Below, in pieces: positions 1-9,396 of a stretch of 64,000 bases of DNA. A program made the translations under genes and the position numbers. The stretch is from Taxillus chinensis (lineage: Eukaryota > Streptophyta > Magnoliopsida > Santalales > Loranthaceae). The stretch covers positions 1,405,799-1,469,798 of the forward strand of contig CM042086.1 of the NCBI GenBank assembly GCA_023512835.1, in the 5' to 3' direction. The notes below the pieces were generated by a model. That model saw nothing but the letters and a program-made list of their open reading frames with translations. It was not told the DNA's origin and did not search any database. Position 1 is the stretch's first letter; each line of letters opens with the position of its first letter.

Positions 1-1337
1 TAGAAGTTGTTGTCCACCATGACTGTCGTCCAGTGTTGAAGATGACTGCCGACAATCTTGACTCCCTAATTGGGAGTGGCTCCCATACCCCCCCCCCCCC
101 GACCAATTTGGAGTTGAAGCTAGACCTACAGACTTCCAGCTTCTCTTTTGGTATAACCTTTGTCATCATATCAGCTCCATTATCATTGGTGTCGATTTTC
201 TCAACATTCAATAACTTATTAGCCAATGTATGACGGATCTAGTGATATCGAACATCAATGTGTTTGGATTTGGAATGAAATGTAGAATTGACTCGGTGCC
301 TGTTTGAGACCGTATAAACTTTTATTTAATCTACATATTATGTGTTCTTTTTCTTTCACCTGAAATCTTTCAGGTTGCTCTATGTATATCTTCTCATCGA
401 GATCACCATGTAAAAATGTAGTCTTTACATCGAGTTGTTGAACCTCCAAATTTAGGTTAGCCGCCAATCCAAGAACAACTCTAATAGAAGACATTTTAAT
501 CACAGGAGAACAAATTTCATCAAAGTCAATATCTTTCTTTTGTCCAAAACCTTTCACAACCATCCTGGCCTTATAGCGTGGTTGTGAGCTATCATCTTCT
601 CCTTTAATTTTATACACCTACTTGTTCTTGAGTGTCTTCTTCCCATGTGGTAACTCTATCAGGTCAAATGTGTTGTTCTTATGCAAGGATCTCATCTCCT
701 CTTGCATGGCTTTTTTCCATTCCATCTTCTACTGACTCCTGATTGCTTTATCATAATTATCTAGCTCTCCCCCTTCAATGAGCATCACATACTCATGTGG
801 TGAGTATTGATGACTCGGTTGTCGTTCTTTGGTGGATCTCCTCAACTGTTCTTCTGGTGGAACTTGTTCTGGCATATCCAATGATATATCAGCAGATAGA
901 GATATATTACCTGGTGATGATGTATTAATCACACTATCTGGAACTGTTGATGGTGATATTGGTTCCAGATTTACTGAAATTTCCTCAGAGTGTGACTTTT
1001 CAAAATCTTCAATGGTCTGATCTTCAAGAAATATCATATCTTTACTTCTGATGATCCTCTTGCTGATAGGATCCCAGTTGGTAGCCAAACTCTTCATGAG
1101 CATATCCTAAGAAGATACACTGCTTTCCTTTCCCATCCAATTTTGTTCTTTCATCTTTTGGGATGTGTACAAATGCCCTGTAGCCAAATACTTTCAAATG
1201 TTTACATAAAACCTTTTTAACTGTCCAAACTCGTTCTGGTACATCATAGTTCAATGTAACAGATGGAGATAGATTGATTAGATCAACTGCAGTTCTCATT
1301 GCCTCTCCCAAAAAGGAGTTTGACAATTTTGCATTTG
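1..1337 (-). pseudogene. Ty1/copia polyprotein remnant: integrase C-terminus, RT, RNase H end
   Basis: Read on the minus strand, 1332 to about 1040 encodes the end of a copia integrase (AMRTAVDLINLSPSV, then KHLKVFGYRAFVHIP and CIFLGYAHEEFGY). 1103-729 gives the region after integrase (FLEDQTIEDFEK), and 720-285 gives reverse transcriptase (YKARMVVKGFGQ, LDVKTTFLHGDLDE, SLYGLKQAP). The frame is broken near 1040-1100, and a TAG interrupts the reading just before the YKIKGEDD segment near 617. After QAPSQFY the sequence jumps to the end of RNase H (SKHIDVRYHWIR, then NGADMMTK, about 290-100), so the catalytic half of RT, including the YxDD box, and most of RNase H are deleted. The upstream integrase part is at 43606-43960; the two halves were separated by the nested insertion. 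This is a dead element. Confidence 0.88.
88..100. repeat. Poly-C tract (13 C) after the copia RNase H remnant
   Basis: A run of 13 C on the plus strand is a G-run in copia orientation. It lies just after the RNase H C-terminus, where a polypurine tract before the 3' LTR is expected. The sequence at 1-87 may therefore be the start of the copia 3' LTR, but no second LTR is in view to confirm it. Confidence 0.4.
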
Positions 1338-1351
1338 TGTAATAGCCCAGC
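1338..1351 (-). mobile_element. TRIM, left fragment (first 14 bp)
   Basis: TGTAATAGCCCAGC follows the target duplicate ATTTG (1333-1337). It matches the outer end of the 171-bp LTR seen whole at 43435-43605. The rest of this element resumes at 43209 after the gypsy insertion, which duplicated CCAGC (1347-1351 and 43204-43208). Confidence 0.85.
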
Positions 1352-1422
1352 TGTAAAGACTCGTATTTGGATAGTTTTGAGAGATAACCATTCTATGGGA
1401 ATGCAACTATCTGGACGATAGT
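1352..1422 (+). mobile_element. Gypsy solo LTR F, piece 1 (5' end)
   Basis: The piece starts TGTAAAGACTCG, the start shared by all family-1 LTRs in this window, directly after TSD CCAGC. It is interrupted after 71 bp by solo LTR E (TSD ATAGT at 1418-1422, GTAGT at 29118-29122, one mismatch). LTR F continues at 29118 and again at 42790 and totals about 2.45 kb, without internal sequence of its own. Confidence 0.85.
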
Positions 1423-1570
1423 TGTCACGCCCCCGAATTTCAAGAAAACCCGGAACCAGGAACATGACTTCCCCTTGCCCGCACCCGAAAGGTCAAGGGG
1501 TTGGTGACTAGCACCAATAGAGACTACACCGCGGGTGCTGTCTCAAATATGCAACCCTGTATAGTCATAC
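1423..1570 (-). mobile_element. Gypsy solo LTR E, left fragment
   Basis: The fragment starts TGTCACGCCCCCGAATT, the reverse complement of the LTR end GGGGGCGTGACA. It runs 148 bp and is cut by the array insertion at TSD CATAC (1566-1570 and 26826-26830). The remainder is 26826-29117. Both ends are TG/CA and no internal region belongs to it, so it is a solo LTR of about 2.4 kb in opposite orientation to F. Confidence 0.85.
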
Positions 1571-1583
1571 TATAAAGACCCGT
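1571..1583 (+). mobile_element. 13-bp remnant of a family-2 gypsy 5' LTR
   Basis: TATAAAGACCCGT differs by one base from the first 13 bp of LTR D (TGTAAAGACCCGT at 24611). It directly follows TSD CATAC, whose partner lies just after LTR D. It is therefore read as the start of the lost 5' LTR of the element that ends with LTR D. LTR A then begins within it. Confidence 0.7.
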
Positions 1584-1675
1584 TGTAAAGACTCGTATTT
1601 GGGTAGTCTTGAGAGATAGTCATTCTATGGGAATGTAACTATCAGGACGGTAGTGTAGCCGTCAATGTGAGCATT

Positions 1676-1922
1676 TTGACTGTACTTGGGTCCGATTCCG
1701 AGTCGGGGCCCCGTTTGACCCGATTGTTGACTTTTCGGGGTCTATTGGTTGACTTTGCGTTTGAGCGATCATTTGGGTGTACTAATATCTGTGTAGTATT
1801 GTGCTCGTCATTTCGAGCGTTTTGACTGTAGTTTGACTCAATTTGGAGTTCGGGACCTTGGAGGTTAATTATTGACTGGGTCAATGGTTGACTAGGTCAG
1901 TTGACTGGCAAAAATATAAATA
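1676..1922 (+). promoter_or_regulatory. LTR promoter: nine W-box cores upstream of TATAAATA
   Basis: Between 1676 and 1905 nine copies of TTGACY (TTGACT or TTGACC) lie on the plus strand, ending about 10 bp before the TATA box at 1915-1922. TTGACY is the known core bound by WRKY factors. The same layout recurs in LTR B (TATA 9728-9735) and LTR C (TATA 17546-17553). Stress or defence responsiveness of the element is an inference. Confidence 0.65.
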
Positions 1923-2677
1923 GGGGAAAGAGAGCTTCCACGTTACGTTTCAAGATTTGCATCTGCGTTGGAGAGCTTAGAGAGAGAAATAGAGAAGGAA
2001 GCTTGGAGGCCTTGGCGATTTGGGGCGTTTTGAGCTCGTTCGAACATCAAGAATCATTCCAAGTAGGTGTTCCATTGATTCTTCACCCTTTTCTTGCTGT
2101 TTTTTTGGATTAACATGTAAGAATTTGATGAAATCATGCAAATTCGTGTTGAACCCTAGAAATTGGGGAAAACCAATTTTGGGTTGAATCTTGTATTTAA
2201 AATGCGTTCTGAGGGGTAATACGTGATTTAAAACCTAATATATAGTATTATGTATGAGTTTTATGAGATTCCGAAAGGTCTGGAGGTTTCTGGGTTGAAT
2301 CCAAACGAGAAACAGGTGAAAAACGATGATGAACGATGAATCGTCGTGAATCGGTAGGTAGAAAACGTAGATGAGATCGACTGGAAATTGGAAATTTCGA
2401 ATGTGCAGTTTCGAAGGTTCGAAGGTAGGTTCGATGTAGTGTAATTTCGAGTGTCGAATGTGAAATTTTCGAGTATCGTTTCGAAGGTACTTCGAAGGGA
2501 GTTTCGAAGGCAGTTCATGGGTACTTCGAAGGTAGTTTTCGAAGGTAGTTCGAGTGTAGGTTCGAGAGTCGAAGGCAGTCCGAAAAGAGATTCGAAAATA
2601 CAGATTCGAAATACAGTAAAGGCAGATTCGAAAATGTAGTTTCACTGGCAGATTCGAAATACAGTTTGACTGGACCT

Positions 2678-2739
2678 ATTTACAAAGTAACCTATACTCA
2701 TCTACACATTTAAGTATCTACTTAAGTTACTATGTAAAT
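2678..2739 (+). repeat. Conserved inverted repeat in the transcribed part of LTR A
   Basis: ATTTACAAAGTAAC (2678-2691) pairs with GTTACTATGTAAAT (2726-2739) at 13 of 14 positions. Inside the loop is a perfect palindrome TTAAGTATCTACTTAA variant at 2710-2725. The same structure stands in LTRs B, C, H and, modified, in E, F and G, although the sequence just upstream of it differs between them. Confidence 0.65.
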
Positions 2740-3742
2740 AACGAAATACCCCCCCCATTTGGATTCAAAGAAAAATACTAGAAAAATTAATTCCCACTAT
2801 TTCAAAATGTGAAAATTGGGTTTTAGTGTAAAATCTCGGAAAAACCTAAAAGTTCGTAGTGGTGAATTTTTGGAAAGTGGGGTTAGACATCTCGAAAAAA
2901 TCCCCAAAAATCGGATTATCTTATTTATGCTATGGGAACCCAATGCCGGGACTTTTGATTTCAAGAAAATAGCTGCTATGGGTACTTCCTTCATAAATCA
3001 AGGATTAAAGACTTACTTGTGAATACTGGCTACAGTTCGAAAGGAATATTGAAAATGACATGCCATACTAATGTTAGTATGTTGGTGTGAGGTATTGGGG
3101 CATGGACTCCGTGACTTGTTTGGGTTCTCACCGTGATGCACCGATGGTGCTATGTGGTTGACGTGGCAGGCATATGCACCGTGGCAGGCCGTGTGGCGAC
3201 CGTGGCCGGGCATATTGCGCGTGGACAAGGCTAAGGCCTGAGTTGAGCCGTTGAGCTCGTAGAGCTAGGGCCGAGTGCCCTGAGCTGGGATCCCATGGAG
3301 GATCGTGGACAAGTGGTCCTGATGTTTGTTGCGGTGCGAGTCCTGATGATTGTGCACACTACACGGTGCACGAGTACACTAAGCATATAGTATAGACTTA
3401 TATGTGTTGCATGATGTGGAGTGTTAGGGTCACCTTCGAGCTTGTCGCTCACCCCTACTTGTTGTTTACCCTTTTCGGGTGTGACCCGAGACTAGTGGAG
3501 GACTTTCTTCCAGGAGGACGCCCCCTACTCGATGTATGATACAGTTATATTCTGTATTGTTTTATGTGATATCCCGGACCTGGGTCCGTGGACAGTTGTA
3601 TTTGCATACTGTATGATGTGATGTCTGTATGACTGTTTGATTCTTCGTATGCATGATGATGTATAGGAAGGTACAGGATTACCCTTGATGTATGATCGTA
3701 CGGGGTTGCATATTGGAGACAACACCCCAGGTGTAGTCTCTA

Positions 3743-3789
3743 TTGGTGCTAGTCACCAACCCCTTGACCTATCGGGTGCGGGCAAGGGG
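3743..3789 (+). repeat. Two adjacent hairpins near the 3' end of LTR A
   Basis: TTGGTG (3743-3748) pairs with CACCAA (3754-3759). CCCCTTG (3760-3766) pairs with CAAGGGG (3783-3789). In LTR D of the other family the second stem is CCCCAC/GTGGGG (26751-26756 and 26772-26777), a paired change, which suggests that the RNA fold is kept. Confidence 0.6.
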
Positions 3790-3839
3790 AAGTCATGTTC
3801 CTAGTTCCGGGTTCCCTGGAATTTGGGGGCGTGACAAGT

Positions 3840-3850
3840 TGGTATCGAGC
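3840..3850 (+). other. Primer binding site, unit 1 (tRNA-Met type, one base short)
   Basis: TGGTATCGAGC lies 3 bp after LTR A. The unit-2 copy reads TGGTATCAGAGC, the usual complement of the plant initiator tRNA-Met 3' end. The missing A falls in a CAG triplet, as do many differences between these copies. Confidence 0.85.
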
Positions 3851-4113
3851 ATGGTCTAGTGGACCTAGGTTAGTGAGGGGTGGTTAATTGATTCCATGTG
3901 ACTTGGAAAAGCGTAAGGAGGGCGCCTGATCAACGCAGTCCTTACAGGTATTCTAGGTTATGTTGGTGTCAGTTAGATCATCCTAGGAGCATACATAGGG
4001 TGCATTGCTAGTGGTATGATTGTGTGCATATAGGGCACTAGATTGTCTTTGTGTGTGATGTGCTCGTATGTGGTGCCAGGATGGCCCGTGGCCGTGAGAG
4101 CCAGGACTGGATG

Positions 4114-4289
4114 TGGTGTACCCTATGGGGTGACACGATGCTATATGCATGGTTGTGGACCTACGGGTCATGTGGTGTACCCTATGGGGTGACACGATGC
4201 TATATGCATGGTTGTGGACCTACAGGTCATGTGGTGTACCCTGATGGGGGACACGATGCTATATGCATGGTATGGACCTACGGGTCGTG
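4114..4289 (+). repeat. 59-bp tandem repeat, three units, in the leader of unit 1
   Basis: Units start at 4114, 4173 and about 4232, each beginning TGGTGTACCCTATGG and holding GATGCTATATGCATGG; the third is slightly altered. The array lies between the primer site and gag. Equivalent arrays are at 11924-12099 and 19751-19926 (three units) and at about 33656-33773 (two units). Confidence 0.85.
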
Positions 4290-4371
4290 TGGTGAGAACC
4301 TACAAGTCGGTTGTGCCTTTGATGGCTGTTTGTGCTATTGATCGTTTGTTGTTTGTTGTTGTGGCCAGTGT

Positions 4372-5560
4372 GATGGCACCACCGAGGAGAGCTATCCGAG
4401 GCCAAGGCCCGGCAGAGGAGCCCACGATAGAGTCGGGGCACCAGGGGCAGCAGAGCCCGCAGCAGAGATCGTCAGCTCCCGTTGTGGGACCTGATTTGGC
4501 TCAGGTATTGATTCAGTTGCAGGAGGCCATGCAGGGTATGCAGGGCTCGATGAGGGATATGGCTAGAGAGGTGGATGAGTGAAGAGGCAACAGGAGCCTC
4601 GGCGGCCACCACGGCCTCGGCGGCCAGGAGGCGAGGGTGGTGCGGGATGTGCACCAGCAGGAGGTCGTGATAGAGCCAGCACGACGAGGAGTGGATTGGG
4701 CTGCACAGTTTTTGAAACATGCACCCAGGACTTTTGAGGATGGTTCACGGCCTGAGGTAGCCGAGGACTGGATTAGATGGACAGAGGACATCTTTGAGAT
4801 GATTGGGGTGCCAGATGAGGAGCGGGTGCGCGTGGCGACGCACTATCTGTTGGGTATCCCACGCAAGTGGTGGGAATCCACTAGAGCTGTCCATGGCAGT
4901 CAGATGAGCTGGAGAGAGTTTGTTGAGCGCTTCTTTGGGGAGTATTTTCCCAGCTCGTTGCAGTATGCTCGACGTAGAGAGTATTATGAGCTTGTGCAGG
5001 GTAGCATGACTGTGGGTGAGTATGTGCAAGCCTTCACAGATTTGGGGCGGTTTGCTCTGGAGTCTTGGGAAAAGGAAGGCCGGAAGACGCAGGACTTCAT
5101 TCAGGGCTTGAGGCCATCTTTGAAAAGACAGCTGGAACCGATGCAGTTGACCAGCTACGGGAGGCGGTCGACAAGGCGATCATTATTGAGCGAGGTCGGG
5201 GATCGGGCGAGAGCTCGAGGGCCGGGGGTTCGGCGGTCCGAGCAAGAAGAGGCGAGTGGGGAGAGCGGTGCCGCTCAGCTGAGAGGAGGCAGGTGCAGAG
5301 GGTTTCCAGCCAGGTGGTGGGCCCCCGGGAGAGTTCAGCCAGCAGGAGGCCAGGGACCTGTTGGAGTTGTGGTTTGACCGGGCATGTCTCGAGAGACTGC
5401 CCAAGGAAAAAGATGACCTGTTTCCGATGCGGGAAAGTAGGGCATGGAGCTAGGGAATGTGTTACCCTTAGCTCAACCAGGCGGTGTAGGCCCTCGTCCG
5501 AGAGATCAGGGACAGAGGAGTGGGACTCCATCTCGAGAGGTCGGTGCCGCCAGGGACAGA
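4372..5560 (+). pseudogene. gag: Gypsy gag, unit 1, frame-shifted
   Basis: Structural protein that would form the virus-like particle. The start is set at the ATG of MAPPRRAIRGQGP, shared by all four copies. The capsid-like core lies at about 4690-5150 (WIRWTEDIFEMIG, YLLGIPRKWWES, FFGEYFP). Two CCHC zinc knuckles follow (CWSCGLTGHVSRDC at 5359-5400, CFRCGKVGHGAREC at 5419-5460). The frame breaks near 4580, where copy 2 has CTG and this copy TG, and again near 5150-5250 at CAG sites. Part of this breakage may be sequence error. The domain order is that of a chromovirus gag. Confidence 0.88.
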
Positions 5561-5739
5561 GCACGCAGATGCGACTGCGGTGCGGCGGCCTCGCCGGGAG
5601 GCACAGGGTCATGTTGATCGGCGGGGCAAGGCCCCAATGGGCCAGGCTAGTGGCGGTGGACCACGAGGGAGGACTTTTGCCCTCACCAGCGAGAGGCAGA
5701 GGTTCCACCAGGTGGATGAGGCGAGAGCAGGACCTTCGG

Positions 5740-8700
5740 TGGTGAGAGGTACCATCATCATTTCTCATACTATTTGTTCGGTTTTGATTGATACCTGGTG
5801 CTACCCATTCTTTTATTTCGTATGCTACGGTGGTTGGATTAGAGTTAGACCAGGAGACGGTGAATCAGTCTCTGATGGTTGCTTCACCTTTGGGTGGAAT
5901 TGTGATACTTGAGAGTATCTGTCGTGCTTGTCAGGTAACACTTGGGGGTGTTAACCTGTTGTGTGATTTGTATATCATGGAGTTAGATGATTTCGATGTT
6001 ATCCTGGGTATGGAATAGTTAGTCTCCGTGGAGGCCAAGATTGATTGTTTTCGACGGCGTGTGACGTTCCTCACACCAGGGGGCACGCGGGGTGTCTTTG
6101 TGGGTGAGTGGACTGAGGAGGCATGCAGGTTGGGACCATTGAGGCATGGGTGGGGTGATGTGACCCACCAGTTAGCCAGCTTGACATTGGTTGACAGAGG
6201 AGAGAGGGGAAGGCTGTTTTGCCACCCATTGTAGATCGGTTCCCGGATGTGTTTCCCGAGGACTTGGTCGGTTTGCCACCCGTGAGGGAGGTAGAGTTTT
6301 CGATCGAGTTGTTGCCAGGGACAACACCGATCAGGTTAGCGGCCTACAGGATGGCACCGACAGAGCTTAGAGAGCTCAAGAGACAGATAGATGACCTATT
6401 GGCGCGAGGCTTTATCAGGCGGAGTAGCTCACCGTGGGGTGCTCCAGTTGTTGTTCGCCAAGAAGGCGGATGGTTCACTTCGGTTGTGTATAGACTACCG
6501 GAAGTTGAACCAGGTGATGTGAAGAACAGGTATCCATTGCCGAGGATTGATGACCTGTTCGATCGGTTTCGAGGTGCGAGATGGTTTTCCAAGATAGACT
6601 TGAGGTCCTGGATACCATCGATTGAGGGTTAGGGAGGCGAGATATCCCTAAGACCGCGTTCGATTGTCGTTATGGGCATTATGAGTGGCTTGTGATGCCG
6701 TTTGGGCTCACGAATGCTCCAGCGGTGTTTATGGGATTGATAAACCAGGTGTTTGCTCCATTTTTAGATATGTTCGTTGTGGTGTTCATCGATGATATTT
6801 TGGTCTATTCAGCGACCAAGAGGGAGCATGAGGAGCATTTGCAGGTTGTGTTGCAGACCTTGCGAGAGCATCGGTTGTATGCGAAGTTCACAAAATGTGA
6901 CTTCTGGTTGCAACAGTGCACTTCTTGGGGCATGTGGTATCTTCGGAGGGTATCACGGTGGATCCTGAGAAGATTGAGGCGATCATGTCGTGGAAGAGGC
7001 CCACGAATGTGTTTGAGATTCGTAGCTTCCTTGGTTTGGCAGGCTATTATCGGAGGTTCGTGGAGGATTTTTCCCAGGTTGGCGCTCTCTATGACACACT
7101 TGACTAGGAAGGGAGTTCCTTTCATTTGGTCCGATGCGTGTGAGAGTGCTTTCATGGAGCCGAAGGCACGATTGACCTCAACACCTATCTTGATTCTTCC
7201 ACAGGAGGGTGTGCCTTTCGAGGTGTATTGTGATGCTTCCAGGGTGGGACTTGGTTGTGTGTTGATGCGAGACGCCGCGGTGATTGCTTATGGGTCTAGG
7301 CGGTTGAGACCACATGAGCGAACTATCCCACGCATGATTTGGAGTTAGGCTGCGATGATCTTTACACTTAAGAGTCGGGCGACATTATCTCCTTGGGGGA
7401 GAAGTTTGTGGTGTATACGGACCACAAGAGCTTGCGATATATCTTCTCTCGGCGAGACCTGAACCTTAGACAGAGGCGGTGGGTGGAGTACCCGCAACGG
7501 TTTCGGTTTGATATGATGTATACCCCTGGGAAGGGTAATGTGGTGGCGGATGCTCGAGTAGGAAGAGCAGGGCCGTGGTGGCCCATTGTGCCATTAAGGA
7601 ATGGGAGATGATGGGTCGGTTAGCGGCGATGAGGTTGCAAGATGGTGACCGGCGAGGGGCGAGGGACCCTCGGTGTTGTTGTAGCGATCCCCAGAGATGC
7701 GGCACGGGATCATAGAGGATCGCTTGGGGACGTTGATTGTGAGGTCATTAGGGACGGGATTCAGCCGGGCAAGCACCTTCGATTGGACCGAGGATGCGAG
7801 CATGTCTTGCGGTATAGGGGTAGATTGATAGTTCCCACTTCTCTTCAGGAGGAGGTTCTTCGGGAATTTCACCAGGTCGAGGTTAGGCTGTACATCCTGG
7901 TGGGACCAAGATGTACCATCCTGTGAGAAGGCGATTTTGGTGGCCAGGCCTGAAGAAGGCCGTTGCTGATTTTGTGAGGAGGTGCTTGACCTGTCGCCAG
8001 TCAAGGCGGAGCACCTGAGATCACTTGGTGAGTTGCGATCTTTGCCGGTGCCGAGTGGAAATGGGACCACGTGACCATGGATTTTGTCACTTGGACTTCC
8101 TCGTTCCAGGGGACACGACACTATATGGGTTATTGTGGACCGATTGACCAAATCGGCGCATTTTATTCCGATTCGAGAGACAGACCCAGGTGAGGACTTT
8201 GGGACAGAGGTATATTGATGTTATTGTGCGGTTGCATGGAGTCCCATTATCTATTGTATCCGATCGGGATGCGAGGTTCACCTCTCGGTTTTGGAGACAA
8301 TTGCGGCGAGCTTTGGGCACTAGGGTGAACCTCGGATGACCTTTCATCCGCAGACGGATGGCCGGTCCGAGTGGACGATTCGGACGCTCGAGGATATGTT
8401 GCGTGCCTGTGTCCTAGATTTTGGAGGTTGTTGGGAGACTCACCTTCCTTTGGTGGAGTTCTCTTACAACAACAGTTATCAGTCCACGATTGGGATGGCT
8501 CCGTATGAGGCGCTGTATGGGCGGCCTTGTCGATCACCCTTGTGTTGGGCACAGACGGGAGAGACAAAGCTTCTCGGTCCCGATATGGTTCGAGAAACCA
8601 CGGAGATAGTGCGATTGATTAGACGGCGTATGCGACAAGCACGAGAAAGCGAAGTCCTACGCGGACCGAGGCGTCGACCCTTGCGGTTTGAGGTGGGTGA

Positions 8701-9114
8701 CCGTGTATTTTTGAGGGTTTCGCCGCGTCGAGGGCATCGGAGGTTTGGACGTGGATCCAAACTCTCCCCTCGTTTTGTGGGGCCGTTTGAGATTGTTGCC
8801 ACCGTGGGCGCAGTGGCTTATCGGTTAGCTTTGCCACCGAAGTTAGCGCGGGTACATGATGTGTTTCATGTGTCTCAGTTGAGACGGTATCACCCAGATC
8901 CTTCTCATGTGTTGGACTATCGCGAGATCGACTTGGGCGACGATGGTCTTGTTGTTGAGATGCCGGCACAGATTTTGGACGGGCGGGACCAGGTCTTGCG
9001 AGGCAAGACGATCCCACTAGTTCGGGTGTTATGGCGACACCGAGGCATGGAGGAGCAAACTTGGGAGAAAGAGAGCCAGGATGCGGATTCTTCATCCCGA
9101 GCCGTTCGAGGATG
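5740..9114 (+). pseudogene. pol: Gypsy pol, unit 1: protease, RT, RNase H, integrase, chromodomain
   Basis: Protease lies at about 5750-6020, ending ILGME followed by an in-frame TAG where element G has ILGMDWL. RT lies at about 6260-7110 with the FIDD active-site box at 6785-6796 and [10 protein letters not shown] before it. RNase H is at about 7220-7600 ([32 protein letters not shown]). Integrase runs about 7800-8640, with SDRDARFTS before a frame break and VEFSYNNSYQSTIGMAPYEA after it. The C-terminus holds a chromodomain-like motif (IPLVRVLWRHRGMEEQTWE, about 9010-9070). There are many frame breaks. The protease stop is shared with unit 2, so it predates the duplication. Confidence 0.9.
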
Positions 9115-9396
9115 ATCGATCCCGAGGTGGGGAGGATGTGAGGACCTTCCCCGAGGTATGAGTTATGTTTTTTATGCATTTGTTTTGCATATGTTGTTTG
9201 AGATGTGGTTTAGCTCGTTATTGTTGGATCTTGTGCCCAGTGTGGGTTCTGTTTGGCTTGTTGTGCATTGCCTTGCACATGTGTGATCGGTGATCATGCT
9301 TTATGTTTTGTTGTTGGGACATTGAGCTTGAATTTTGCTATGTCATTTGGGCATGTGTTTTATTTTCGAGGACGAAAAGTCCTAAGGTGGGGAGGA
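9115..9396 (+). other. Untranslated 3' tail of unit 1 with two polypurine tracts
   Basis: A purine run GAGGTGGGGAGGA sits right at the end of pol (about 9124-9136), and a near copy, AAGGTGGGGAGGA, sits directly before LTR B (9384-9396). The second is the expected plus-strand primer. A hairpin AGGAC-GAAAA-GTCCT precedes it. No coding sequence lies in the 260 bp between. Confidence 0.75.

Larger units (their letters stand above)
1584..3836 (+). mobile_element. Gypsy (Tekay/Del-like) LTR A, 2253 bp
   Basis: The LTR starts TGTAAAGACTCGTATTTGGG and ends GGGGGCGTGACA, then a primer binding site. It is nearly identical to LTR B and LTR C. Layout: W-box-rich U3 (1676-1905), TATA box (1915-1922), a TTCGAAGG-rich simple repeat block (about 2390-2660), a long inverted repeat (2678-2739), a C-run (about 2750-2757), two short 3' hairpins (3743-3789). 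Reading frames on either strand inside it are by-products of the repeats. Confidence 0.93.

Noticed and set aside
2235..2645. 136-codon minus-strand frame in LTR A (and its equals in LTRs B and C)
   Set aside because: It is made by TTCGAA-type simple repeats (runs of Arg, Thr, Phe and Ser), lies inside a transcribed LTR region, and changes between copies.
5097..5768. 223-codon minus-strand frame opposite gag
   Set aside because: Shadow of gag and the zinc knuckles on the other strand; no family features of its own.
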